In this document: positions 42,356 to 48,926 of the stretch, one piece after another | Position numbering within the stretch: position 1 is the first letter of the stretch | Layout of the letters: the number at the start of each line of letters is the position of its first letter | From: CAZMSD01 sp964568855 | GTDB taxonomy: Bacteria; CAIWAD01 | Assembly: GCA_964568855.1 (NCBI GenBank) | Contig: CAZMSD010000033.1 | Span: forward strand, 1 to 48,926 | DNA length: 48,926 nt | Direction of reading: 5' to 3' | Made by a program: the position numbers and the translations under genes | The notes under the pieces: generated by a model | What the model saw: only the letters and a program-made list of their open reading frames with translations | The model's database searches: none | Told to the model about the DNA's origin: nothing

Positions 42356-42820
42356 TCAGAGCTCGAGGAAGTCTTTTTCCTGCTCGCAGACGGCGCTGAG
42401 CAGCTCTTCGGGCGTGGACAGCCGGAGCACCTGTTCCGCAAGGCCGTGGATGGCGAGCCGGGATATTCGGGCCAGCAGCTTCAGATGTGCGCTGGAGGTA
42501 TTGGGCGAACCGAGTACCAGGAAGATCAGCGTGGAGGGGCCGTCCTCTGCGCCGAAATCCACTCCCGCCGGGAAGCTGCCCATGGCCACCAGCGATCGCT
42601 CCAGCTCCAGGCAATTGGTGTGCGGAACGGCCACCCCGCCGCCAAGTCCCGTGGGGTATTCGCGTTCCCGTTCCATGATCAGTTCGTAGGCGCGCCCGGT
42701 GTCCGGGAGATCGCCAGTGCTGCACAGGACCTCGAGCAGTTGCCGGATCGCTTCTTCGCGATTTCCGGCGCTTCCTCCGGCCACGATGTGTTGTTCGGTG
42801 AGCAGGTCGGCGAATTTCAT
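42356..42820 (-). CDS. PTS EIIA component, fructose/nitrogen type (orphan)
   Basis: 154 aa, the length of PtsN/FruA EIIA domains. The phosphoacceptor His is H67 in GGGVAVPHTNCLELE, the family signature. The rest follows the pattern (MKFADLLTEQHIVAGG, STLIFLVLGSPNTSSAHLKL, LARISRLAI). No EI, HPr, EIIB or EIIC lies nearby, so it is more likely regulatory (EIIA-Ntr-like) than part of a sugar permease. It is the first gene of the leftward coupled string EIIA, PII-like, TrmH, CPBP. The start ATG is preceded by AGGAGCCCC. Confidence 0.88.
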   Translation of the reverse strand: MKFADLLTEQHIVAGGSAGNREEAIRQLLEVLCSTGDLPDTGRAYELIMEREREYPTGLGGGVAVPHTNCLELERSLVAMGSFPAGVDFGAEDGPSTLIFLVLGSPNTSSAHLKLLARISRLAIHGLAEQVLRLSTPEELLSAVCEQEKDFLEL

Positions 42821-42978
42821 CTGGGGCTCCTGTGACGGATGAGGATGGATCCGATCCGGATCTGGCGAAAGTAGGAAAGGGCTTCAGTAGGAGCAACAGA
42901 TAGCGGGTCCGGATGGAATCCGCATTCCGGGTTCAGGATTTCTTCAAGTCCCATATTGATCCGAAAGAGAGGTTGAAA

Positions 42979-43299
42979 ATGGACGAGCTGCGGCTGGTGA
43001 TCAGCACCGCCGGGGACGCCGATTCGGCGCGCGAGATCGGCAGGCGACTGGTGGAGGAAGGCCTGGTCGCCTGCGTCAACGTGGTGCCCGGGCTGCTGTC
43101 GATCTACGAGTGGAAGGAACGCCTGGAAGAGGAAGCGGAATGCCTGCTGGTCCTCAAGACGCGGGCGGGCCTGCTGGACGAGCTGGAGCGCCGATTCCAC
43201 GAGCTGCACCCCTACGAACTGCCCGAATTCCTTGTTCTCACGCCGGACGAAGTTTCTTCCGCCTACGCGGAATGGATCCTGCAGCAGACGGGGGCCTGA
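42979..43299 (+). CDS. cutA: Divalent-cation tolerance protein CutA
   Basis: 106 aa from the ATG at 42979, preceded by AAGAGAGG. The family pattern is intact: LVISTAGDADSAREIGRRLV, VACVNVVPGLLSIYEWK, ECLLVLKTRAGLLDELERR, and HPYELPEFLVL near the end. CutA is a trimeric ferredoxin-like protein, structurally a PII relative, linked to metal tolerance, though its biochemical activity is still debated. It is divergent from the EIIA/PII-like genes and about 55 bp before the MarR gene. Confidence 0.93.
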   Translation: MDELRLVISTAGDADSAREIGRRLVEEGLVACVNVVPGLLSIYEWKERLEEEAECLLVLKTRAGLLDELERRFHELHPYELPEFLVLTPDEVSSAYAEWILQQTGA

Positions 43300-43317
43300 T
43301 TCCAGAGCAGAATCCTC

Positions 43318-43360
43318 TTGCGCAAAAAATTTCAAGTCGCTATATTTCATACCATGAAAT
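43318..43360 (+). promoter_or_regulatory. Promoter and operator of the MarR gene (leaderless)
   Basis: TTGCGC (43318-43323) and TATATT (43341-43346) are 17 nt apart. The predicted transcription start (about 43353) falls on or next to the ATG at 43354, so the mRNA is probably leaderless; no ribosome binding site precedes the ATG. The inverted repeat ATTTCAT-ACC-ATGAAAT (43344-43360) covers the end of the -10, the start site and the first codons, a good candidate for autorepression. Confidence 0.55.
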
Positions 43361-44049
43361 TATCAGTACATGAGAAGAAATCCCGGGTCGCCGCCTTCGG
43401 CGAGCTGATGGAGCGGGTGGGCATGCTCACGGACCGCAGCAGTTTTCTGCAGCAGCGCTGCAGCGGTCTGGGGCGCATGGAGTGCCATACGCTGCTGCTG
43501 CTGGAGGGCTTCCGGCAGCGCAAGGAGGAGATCCGGAGGAGCATCGCCGATTACGCCCTGGATGCGGACCAGGTCGAGCTCTACATTCCGCGCAACCTGC
43601 GCGCGGAGTACGAGGAGCGGAAGCTGAGTCCCGAGGTGCTTGGAAGTCTTCCGCGCGATATGTCGATGAAAGCCCTGGCGGCGGAAATCGGCGTGGCCTG
43701 CAGCCGGATGACCCGGATCGGGGACACCCTCTCGGACGACGTGGATCCGCTCACCGGGAAGATGCGCGGCAAGGGATTCATCCACCGGGAATCCTCGCCC
43801 GACGACCGGCGCGTGATCCTGATCCACGTGACCGAGGAGGGTTCACGCAAGGTCCAGGAGCAGCTGAGCAACAAGGAACGTATCACGCGCCTCATGCTGG
43901 AGCGGATTCCCCGGGAGGAACTGGACCGCGTCGAGGAAGGGCTCAGGACCTACCTGGAGGCCATCGAGAGTATCCTGCCCGAGATCGAGAGCGGAGCGGA
44001 GGGAACCACCGGCGGGGACGGGGACGCCAACAACGGGAACTGCCGCTGA
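43354..44049 (+). CDS. MarR-family transcriptional regulator
   Basis: 231 aa from the ATG at 43354, longer than the usual 140-170 residues. The winged-helix domain is at about 100-190: MSMKALAAEIGVACSRMTRI (recognition helix), then KMRGKGFIHRESSPDDRRVI with the MarR wing Asp-Arg pair, and LTEEGSRKVQEQL-like continuation. The preceding 100 residues (LMERVGMLTDRSSFLQQRC) are helical, with two Cys, and could be a ligand or redox domain. The promoter overlaps the inverted repeat at 43344-43360. Thioredoxin follows 62 bp downstream in the same direction, so a redox role is possible. Confidence 0.82.
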   Translation: MKLSVHEKKSRVAAFGELMERVGMLTDRSSFLQQRCSGLGRMECHTLLLLEGFRQRKEEIRRSIADYALDADQVELYIPRNLRAEYEERKLSPEVLGSLPRDMSMKALAAEIGVACSRMTRIGDTLSDDVDPLTGKMRGKGFIHRESSPDDRRVILIHVTEEGSRKVQEQLSNKERITRLMLERIPREELDRVEEGLRTYLEAIESILPEIESGAEGTTGGDGDANNGNCR

Positions 44050-44111
44050 GGCCCCGCGTCGTGAATTGAATGTGATACTCGAGAAGATAGAAGAAGCAAA
44101 GGAGTGGAACG

Positions 44112-44426
44112 ATGGAGATCCTGAAACTGGACACCGGCAACTTCGAAGACAGTGTCGCCCAGGGTCTGACCCTGGTGGATTTCTGGGCGGAATGGTGCGG
44201 ACCCTGCCGGATGCTGGCGCCCGTCCTGGAGGAGCTGGCCGGTGACGAGGACTTCGGCGCGCGCGTCGGTAAGGTCAATGTGGACGAGAACCAGGCCCTG
44301 GCCGCGAAATTCAATATCCGCGGCATTCCCACGATGATCCTGTTCAAGGACGGACAGCCCGTGGACCAGCTCGTCGGTCTGACGGACAAGGCCGGGATCA
44401 GCGGGCTGATTAACCGGAACAAGTAG
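44112..44426 (+). CDS. trx: Thioredoxin
   Basis: 104 aa, canonical size. The active site WCGPC is at 28-32 (VDFWAEWCGPCRMLAPVLEE), and the cis-Pro loop is GIPTMILFKDG. It is cytoplasmic, as no signal peptide is present. An AAGGAG site precedes the ATG. It probably shares the MarR-regulator transcript and is followed 19 bp later by a small lipoprotein gene. No thioredoxin reductase lies in the window. Confidence 0.96.
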   Translation: MEILKLDTGNFEDSVAQGLTLVDFWAEWCGPCRMLAPVLEELAGDEDFGARVGKVNVDENQALAAKFNIRGIPTMILFKDGQPVDQLVGLTDKAGISGLINRNK

Positions 44427-44445
44427 AACACCGGAGACACGACGA

Positions 44446-44736
44446 ATGAAGCGAAGCACGCTGCTCGGACTGCTCATCCTGGCCGCCGCGGTCATGACGT
44501 CCTGCGCCCCGGGGGCCAATCCCTCCGTGGTCAAGGTCGAGGAGGTGGCCGGATTCTGGCTGGGGCTCTGGCACGGCCTCATCGCGCTGTTCACCTTCAT
44601 CGTATCGCTGTTCAACGACAACGTGAGCATCTACGAGGTGGCCAACAACGGGGGCTGGTACAACTTCGGCTACCTGCTGGGGGTCATGGTCTTCTGGGGC
44701 GGTGGCGGCGGAGGTGCCTCCTGCGGCAGGAAGTAA
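44446..44736 (+). CDS. Small membrane lipoprotein of unknown function
   Basis: 96 aa. An N-terminal lipoprotein signal (TLLGLLILAAAVMTSC) has a candidate lipidated Cys20. The mature part holds a second hydrophobic helix (GFWLGLWHGLIALFTFIVSLF) and an aromatic/Gly-rich tail (NNGGWYNFGYLLGVMVFWGG, ending in six Gly then ASCGRK). It matches a type of short conserved lipoprotein seen beside thioredoxin or membrane genes in many uncultured bacteria, but I do not know its role. Confidence 0.75.
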   Translation: MKRSTLLGLLILAAAVMTSCAPGANPSVVKVEEVAGFWLGLWHGLIALFTFIVSLFNDNVSIYEVANNGGWYNFGYLLGVMVFWGGGGGGASCGRK

Positions 44737-44857
44737 GCGGCCTGCAGCGGGAGGTCCATGCCCGCGGCCGGTGCTGTCGCCGCGCCGCGGACTATTACGC
44801 GCCGCGCATCCGTGATGTATTACGCCGCCTGAAGGCCGGACGAAGCGAAAATCGGAA

Positions 44858-44884
44858 GGGCCGTCTCGACCCGCGAGGCGGCCC
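44858..44884. terminator. Hairpin between convergent lipoprotein and outer-membrane genes
   Basis: An 11-bp stem (GGGCCGTCTCG / CGAGGCGGCCC, one G-U pair) with a 5-nt loop. On the minus strand it is followed by TTCCGATTTT, so it terminates the gene at 44889-45911; on the plus strand it lacks a U-tract. Confidence 0.6.
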
Positions 44885-44888
44885 TCGG

Positions 44889-45911
44889 CTATTTCAGTAT
44901 TCCGAGCGAGAACATCATCGCCCGGTCGTCGTAGTTGTTGAAGGTGAAAATGTAGCCGACGCCCAGCACGAGCTGGAAGTCGTAGGTGCGGTAGAGACGC
45001 AGCCCGCCCGACAGATTCACGTGGAAGCCGTCCTCGCGCTTGTCGGGCAGCTTGTCCTTGTGATACACCCAGTGAAAACCAAGGCCGCCGCCCACGTAGG
45101 GACAGATGTCCGATTTGCTCGCCAGGTAGTGGGAGTAGATAGTGGCCGCCAGGCCCCGGTGGGCGGCCATTTCGAAGCCGGCGGAGAGGTGCTCCGTCTC
45201 GAAGCCGCGGCGCAGGGCGAAACTCAAGAACCGGTCCTGCTCGTCGAATCCGGACCGCGGGTAGGAGTAGCCCAGTGATACACCCGCCACCTTGTGCCCG
45301 CTGCGCCGCCTGGAGGAAACCGCTTCCCCTTCCATGATCGCGCCCACCTCGCCGATGTCGTCGATGCCCTTGCGGCGTGAAAGACTGAGGGCCACCCGCC
45401 GCATCACCATGTCCAGGTCCTCAAGCGAGGCGGCGGTGGTGTTGTCGGCGATCAGGACGCTCTTACCGTGGACGTCCACCAGGTTGTACTGGACCACGAT
45501 CTTCCCGCCCAGGCGGCTGATCATGCAGATCACCACCAGGTCGAGGTCGTTCAGGCGGCCCACGCGGATGGCGCAGTCCACCTCGGCGCAGGGATCGTCA
45601 TCGCCCAGGTCCAGCGCGTCACCGCCGAGGACCACGCCCTCGCTGAACTCCTTCTGAAGTTCCACCTTGAGCAGCGATTCCACCGCCAAGGCGGATTCCA
45701 GGTCGACGCCGATGGCCTGCAGCGGCAGGATCCCCATCCGATCCGGCGCCCGCTTGAAGGCGAGGCATTCCGAGGCCCCGACCAGCAGGACAGCCGCAAG
45801 CAGCAGGAGCTTGAGAAGACGTCCCGGGAAGTGAACCTGGACAAGTCTGGAATCGAGGCTGGATCCGGGTTGGATCGAGCGGTTTCGCGCCGGGAGCGAG
45901 TTGATCAGCAT
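44889..45911 (-). CDS. Exported protein with CsgG-like N-domain and C-terminal barrel
   Basis: 340 aa from the ATG at 45909-45911 (AGAGGT upstream). Signal segment LLKLLLLAAVLLVGASECLA at about 33-52. Residues 55-175 (MGILPLQAIGVDLESALAVE, DLDLVVICMISRLGGKIVVQ, YNLVDVHGKSVLIADN) resemble the periplasmic alpha/beta domain of CsgG/TolB-N-type proteins. The rest consists of alternating strands (VAGVSLGYSYPRSGF, GGGLGFHWVYHKDK, LVLGVGYIFTFNNYDD) like a small outer-membrane barrel. Function unknown. Confidence 0.65.
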   Translation of the reverse strand: MLINSLPARNRSIQPGSSLDSRLVQVHFPGRLLKLLLLAAVLLVGASECLAFKRAPDRMGILPLQAIGVDLESALAVESLLKVELQKEFSEGVVLGGDALDLGDDDPCAEVDCAIRVGRLNDLDLVVICMISRLGGKIVVQYNLVDVHGKSVLIADNTTAASLEDLDMVMRRVALSLSRRKGIDDIGEVGAIMEGEAVSSRRRSGHKVAGVSLGYSYPRSGFDEQDRFLSFALRRGFETEHLSAGFEMAAHRGLAATIYSHYLASKSDICPYVGGGLGFHWVYHKDKLPDKREDGFHVNLSGGLRLYRTYDFQLVLGVGYIFTFNNYDDRAMMFSLGILK

Positions 45912-46225
45912 GCTGCACCTCTTCGTACAGACCGGAAACAGTCTCGTCGAAAGCCAAGATCGGAAAACCGTGCCACAGAAGACCGTTTCTCGACAACCAC
46001 GATTCTGGACGGCGTCAATCCAGGCTTGCCCCGTTCTGTAATCGAATCGGCCGCCGGCTCAACGGCAAGGGAAAGGATCCGTTCTTCTTTTCGTTGGAAA
46101 GCCGTCGATTCGATGTGATACTGTCATGAGCGTCTTGCGGCCTCATCTGCGCACGAGCTTTGAATATCACAGGCATTGCACCGGTTCCTGCCGAGAATGC
46201 AGGGTGTCGAATCACTGGAGGAAAA
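45912..46225. other. 314-bp divergent intergenic region
   Basis: It lies between two outward-facing envelope-protein genes and must hold both promoters. I see no convincing -35/-10 pairs and no RNA gene. GGAGG at the right end is the ribosome binding site of the gene at 46226. Confidence 0.4.
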
Positions 46226-46837
46226 ATGTCGCACCGCAACACGTTTGTGTTCCTGTCGCTGGCGACTGTAATGCTGCTCTCGCCGAATCGCGCCTACGCG
46301 GAGGATGGACAGACTGCAGGAGGTGTCCTGCGCCCAGGAATCGGACTCGACCTTGTGGATATCATGCAATGGGAAAGCGCATACGGGGATGGAGGCGCCA
46401 ATATCTACCTGCCCATGCGCTACAAGGACAGGATGCTCTTCGAGCCGTGCGTGGGACTGTATAACCGCTCGTACGAACAGAAAATCCTCTCGGAAACTCT
46501 GCAGATGGATGAACGCAGAGTGACGCTTGGCTTGGCTTGGTTTGGAATCAAGCAGGGGAGGCTGGTGGACTGGCTGTTCGGCTTTCGCATGGAGAAAAGC
46601 TGGTTGCGGGAAGAGGTGGTTCAGGGCGAGGTCATCGGCATCCCGGAGGAGAGTACGGGGCATCAGTTCGTCATCGGCCCGGTGATCGCCGCCGAGTTGA
46701 ATGTTTTCGGCGTATTCAGCATCAGTGGCGAAATCCAGCTTATGCACACCGAATTCTCCAGGTACTCGGGCGACTTCACATCGTCCGAGGAATCGACCAG
46801 AGCGACCGTCATGCTGCGGTACTATGTCGGCTGGTAG
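46226..46837 (+). CDS. Predicted outer-membrane beta-barrel protein
   Basis: 203 aa from the ATG at 46226 with GGAGG upstream; an in-frame ATG at 46160 would bury the signal peptide. Signal peptide to about residue 25 (FVFLSLATVMLLSPNRAYA). The mature part has about eight amphipathic strands (GVLRPGIGLDLVDIMQW, FEPCVGLYNRSYEQ, ISGEIQLMHTEFSRY) and ends with aromatic ATVMLRYYVGW, the terminal-Trp/Phe-type strand used in outer-membrane insertion. Family not recognised. It is divergent from another barrel-like protein. Confidence 0.65.
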   Translation: MSHRNTFVFLSLATVMLLSPNRAYAEDGQTAGGVLRPGIGLDLVDIMQWESAYGDGGANIYLPMRYKDRMLFEPCVGLYNRSYEQKILSETLQMDERRVTLGLAWFGIKQGRLVDWLFGFRMEKSWLREEVVQGEVIGIPEESTGHQFVIGPVIAAELNVFGVFSISGEIQLMHTEFSRYSGDFTSSEESTRATVMLRYYVGW

Positions 46838-47290
46838 ATGCGCAAGGAATCGGTTTTTCTTGAATCAGATCTGTTTACCATGGAGCTAATGCGAGTTGCC
46901 GATGAGGCCCGTCGCGAACGCGAGTCATAAGCGAATCCTGGACTCCCTGCTGCATGATCTGCCCGGGGTGACACAATCTTCCGCTTGAACGATTGTGTTT
47001 TCGGTCCCGGCGACAGCTATTGTGTTGTGTGGAGTCTCCTCGGACTGGGCGGCATCGGCGAAGAGGAATGGACGCCCCGGTTCACGTATTGGCGACGCCC
47101 GGTGAAACTCGACGACGGGGGCGCGAACCTGCTTGAGTAACGGGAACGGGTTCGCGAAGCTCCCCTGCTTCCTGGCCGTTCTTGACTCATGCCCCGGCGA
47201 ATCCCTGTCTCGAGGAGGAATTCCAGGGCACGATTCCGCTTCCAGTGCTGAGACTGGAACACGTACACCGGATCGATGCGGGGTAAACCG
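46838..47290. other. 453-bp region with a coding-like remnant
   Basis: No intact gene. On the plus strand one frame from 46838 reads MRKESVFLESDLFTMELM, hits a TAA (46928-46930) and a TGA (46955-46957), then stays open from 46958 to a TAA at 47138-47140. That second part is strikingly protein-like: DTIFRLNDCVFGPGDSY, SLLGLGGIGEEEWTPRF and RRPVKLDDGGANLLE. It has no ATG. This may be a decayed gene, or a chance frame. The right end holds the GGGGT site for the next gene. Confidence 0.3.
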
Positions 47291-48265
47291 ATGATCCGCC
47301 TGTTCTATATCACAGCGTGCCTGTTGTTCGCCTGCGCGTGCACCGAGGTTGTGGAGTCCGATTCCGGTCCGCCGCCCACCCGGGCGGAGGCCATTCCGCA
47401 GGACGCCGTGAAGATGACGCCCGGCGACGATCTTTGGCCGCCTGTCGTGCATTCCGATGACTGGGAACCGCCCGTGCCCATGGAAGGGCCGGTCAACACC
47501 GCGGGAGCCGAGGACGCCCCGGTGATCACACCGGACGGAGAGACATTCATTTTCTTCTTCACTCCGGACGTGGAAGTTCCGCCCGAGGAGCAGCTGCTCG
47601 ACGGCGTAACCGGCATCTGGTGGTGCACGATGAGCGATTCGGGCTGGACGGAACCCGAACGCGCGCTGCTGTGCGACGAAGGAGAGCTGGCCCTGGACGG
47701 GCCTTTCTGCATCGAGGGCGACATGTTGTGGTTCGTCTCCGCCAGGGCGGGCAATTACCGAGAACTGGACATCTACACCGCCGAGTTGGACGGCGGCGTC
47801 TGGGGCGGCTGGAGTAACGCCGGCCACATGCTGAACGTGGAGTACTGGGTGGGCGAACTATACACCACCGCGGACGGCAGTACCATGTATTACGACTCGG
47901 ACAGGTCCGGCGGAACCGGCGGCAAGGACATCTGGGAAACGGTCAGGGTGGAAGGCGGATGGCAGCAACCGGTGAATCTTGGCCCGGTGATCAACACGGA
48001 CCTGGACGAGGGCTGGTTGTACGTGAGCGCCGACGGCGGCGAGTTGTGGTACACGAGCTGGAGCCGGTCGGGCTACGCGGGGCCGGCGCTGTTCAGATCC
48101 ATCAAGTCACCGGAGGGGACCTGGGGCGAGCCCGAGGAGATCGTGTCGAACTTTGCGGGTGATCCCGCCCTGGACGCGGAAGGCAACATCTACTTCACCC
48201 ACCATTTCTATTCCGCAGACAGTGAAATGATCGAAGCGGACATCTACGTGGCGTACCGGCGTTGA
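47291..48265 (+). CDS. PD40-type beta-propeller lipoprotein
   Basis: 324 aa from the ATG at 47291 (GGGGT upstream; the ATG at 47276 is in frame). Lipobox LLFAC with Cys15. The mature protein has PD40/WD40-like repeats: EDAPVITPDGETFIFFF, GELYTTADGSTMYYDSDRSG, GWLYVSADGGELWYTSWSRS, and PALDAEGNIYFTHHFYS, each a propeller blade with the 'DG..lyf.S' core. Similar lipoproteins (TolB-like or OmpA-associated sensors) are periplasmic or surface exposed. Its partner is unknown. A short AT-rich inverted repeat follows at 48268-48293. Confidence 0.8.
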   Translation: MIRLFYITACLLFACACTEVVESDSGPPPTRAEAIPQDAVKMTPGDDLWPPVVHSDDWEPPVPMEGPVNTAGAEDAPVITPDGETFIFFFTPDVEVPPEEQLLDGVTGIWWCTMSDSGWTEPERALLCDEGELALDGPFCIEGDMLWFVSARAGNYRELDIYTAELDGGVWGGWSNAGHMLNVEYWVGELYTTADGSTMYYDSDRSGGTGGKDIWETVRVEGGWQQPVNLGPVINTDLDEGWLYVSADGGELWYTSWSRSGYAGPALFRSIKSPEGTWGEPEEIVSNFAGDPALDAEGNIYFTHHFYSADSEMIEADIYVAYRR

Positions 48266-48267
48266 GC

Positions 48268-48293
48268 ATTATTCTCTAGCGGCCAAGAATAAT
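48268..48293. repeat. AT-rich inverted repeat after the PD40 gene
   Basis: ATTATTCT and AGAATAAT form an 8-bp stem around a 10-nt loop, 2 bp past the stop. The stem is AT-rich and no U-tract follows on the plus strand, so a terminator role is uncertain. Confidence 0.3.
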
Positions 48294-48391
48294 CCTTACG
48301 CTGTTTGTGTATTTGTGAAAAGGGTCAGTGCCGAACCGAGCTCAACACACATCAGTCGAAATCGGGTGTTTCGATACAACGGGGAGGGCGG

Positions 48392-48733
48392 ATGATGGAT
48401 CCCATGGCGAGAACCTTCCGGCCTGGACTGGAACGAAGCAACATGTTCATCGAACTGTTCACGGAAGGAATGGCTGGAGAAGTCTGGCGGAAGAAGCTGC
48501 CGGGGATTCCGAATCCTGCGATCTGGTCGATGGGAAATCTTGCCCATCGGCGAGCCGCGATGCTTGAGCTGCTCACGGGGAAGAGGACGTACGACAACGA
48601 CTGGGTTGAGTTTTTCAAAACGCATCACGAAGCGCCTCACACCGGCTGCTTGTCGCTGATCCGCCGGCTTCTGGGGCAGGAGAAGGTGATCCAGGAGATC
48701 GAGAAAAGAAGGTTCGCGAGGGATGGTATATAA
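48392..48733 (+). CDS. DinB-like protein, short
   Basis: 113 aa from the ATG at 48392 (GGGGAGG upstream; ATG 48395 also possible). The sequence has the DinB/YfiT four-helix pattern: FIELFTEGMAGEVWRKKLPG, NPAIWSMGNLAHRRAAMLEL with the first metal-binding His, and GKRTYDNDWVEFFKTHHEA. Family members are usually 150-170 aa with His ligands in the last helix; this one stops at a TAA soon after IQEIEKRRFARDG, so the last helix and its His are missing. It is probably a truncated or decaying gene. DinB-type proteins are thiol-dependent or unknown metalloenzymes. Confidence 0.55.
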   Translation: MMDPMARTFRPGLERSNMFIELFTEGMAGEVWRKKLPGIPNPAIWSMGNLAHRRAAMLELLTGKRTYDNDWVEFFKTHHEAPHTGCLSLIRRLLGQEKVIQEIEKRRFARDGI

Positions 48734-48926
48734 GACGTACAGCAGGGAGTCTAAAGAACGGTAACCACCTCTCAGGGCAAGACCAACAGACATCTACGAC
48801 GGTTTCATAATGTAGCTTGGCAGTATCCGAACGCATTGTGCCGAAGAAGGTCAAGTCGATGGCTATTGAAGTGGGTGAGTCACATATTTAGTTGAAATCG
48901 AGTGGCCTCACATTCATACCCAAATG

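Noticed and set aside
1..48926. CRISPR array, rRNA, tRNA or insertion sequence
   Set aside because: Reading through the window I saw no regular repeat-spacer pattern, no rRNA segments, no cloverleaf with TTCRANYC loop, and no transposase; a tRNAscan or repeat search would settle it.

Overview
The window is GC-rich, dense bacterial chromosome. A YidC with a large periplasmic domain, several lipoproteins and two predicted outer-membrane barrels point to a diderm. Many secreted proteins, an orphan PilM-like protein and the overall gene mix suggest an uncultured FCB-type lineage (Krumholzibacteriota or Eiseniibacteriota-like). That placement is inference; no rRNA or other firm taxonomic marker is present.

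Layout. (1) 1-3.4 kb is an accessory strip on the minus strand: an edge-truncated unknown gene, two small membrane or secreted proteins, a broken SPFH-like gene, and two toxin-antitoxin modules side by side (Phd/VapC-type and RHH/MazF-type). The first module has a visible promoter and operator. (2) 3.7-13.6 kb holds secreted degradative enzymes and metabolism: a heparinase II/III-type lyase, a GH9 glycosidase and a lipase-like hydrolase, each carrying an FN3-like module, plus a DASS/SLC13 carboxylate or sulfate transporter, a DUF1287 protein and an MDR-type dehydrogenase. (3) 13.7-29.2 kb, all minus, is a modified origin-type cluster: rpmH-rnpA-yidD-yidC-mnmE-[four orphan genes]-mnmG-rsmG-mfd-parvulin lipoprotein. 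Two identical 16-bp parS-like palindromes flank mnmG, one of them inside its first codons. dnaA, jag and parAB are not where they are usually found.

(4) 29.4-37.8 kb, plus strand, starts with a strong sigma70-type promoter: hrcA-grpE-dnaJ (no dnaK, no CIRCE seen), then a ComEA-like HhH protein, a pseudopilin-like membrane protein, a PilM-like protein, rsmD and an HDOD-GGDEF regulator. (5) 37.8-42.8 kb, minus, is a tightly coupled run: orphan PTS EIIA, a PII-like small protein, a TrmH-type RNA methyltransferase, a CPBP protease, a SpoIID-type protein and a cystathionine beta-synthase-like enzyme, several joined by 1-4 nt overlaps. (6) 43-48.9 kb: cutA, a probably leaderless MarR regulator, thioredoxin, a small lipoprotein, two outer-membrane-type proteins, a PD40 propeller lipoprotein and a short DinB-like protein.

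I saw no CRISPR array, rRNA, tRNA or intact insertion sequence. The most unusual features are the parS pair without parAB, the orphan island between mnmE and mnmG, the Ser-rich insertion in MnmG, the altered G4 motif in MnmE, and the PII-like/EIIA pair beside CutA.
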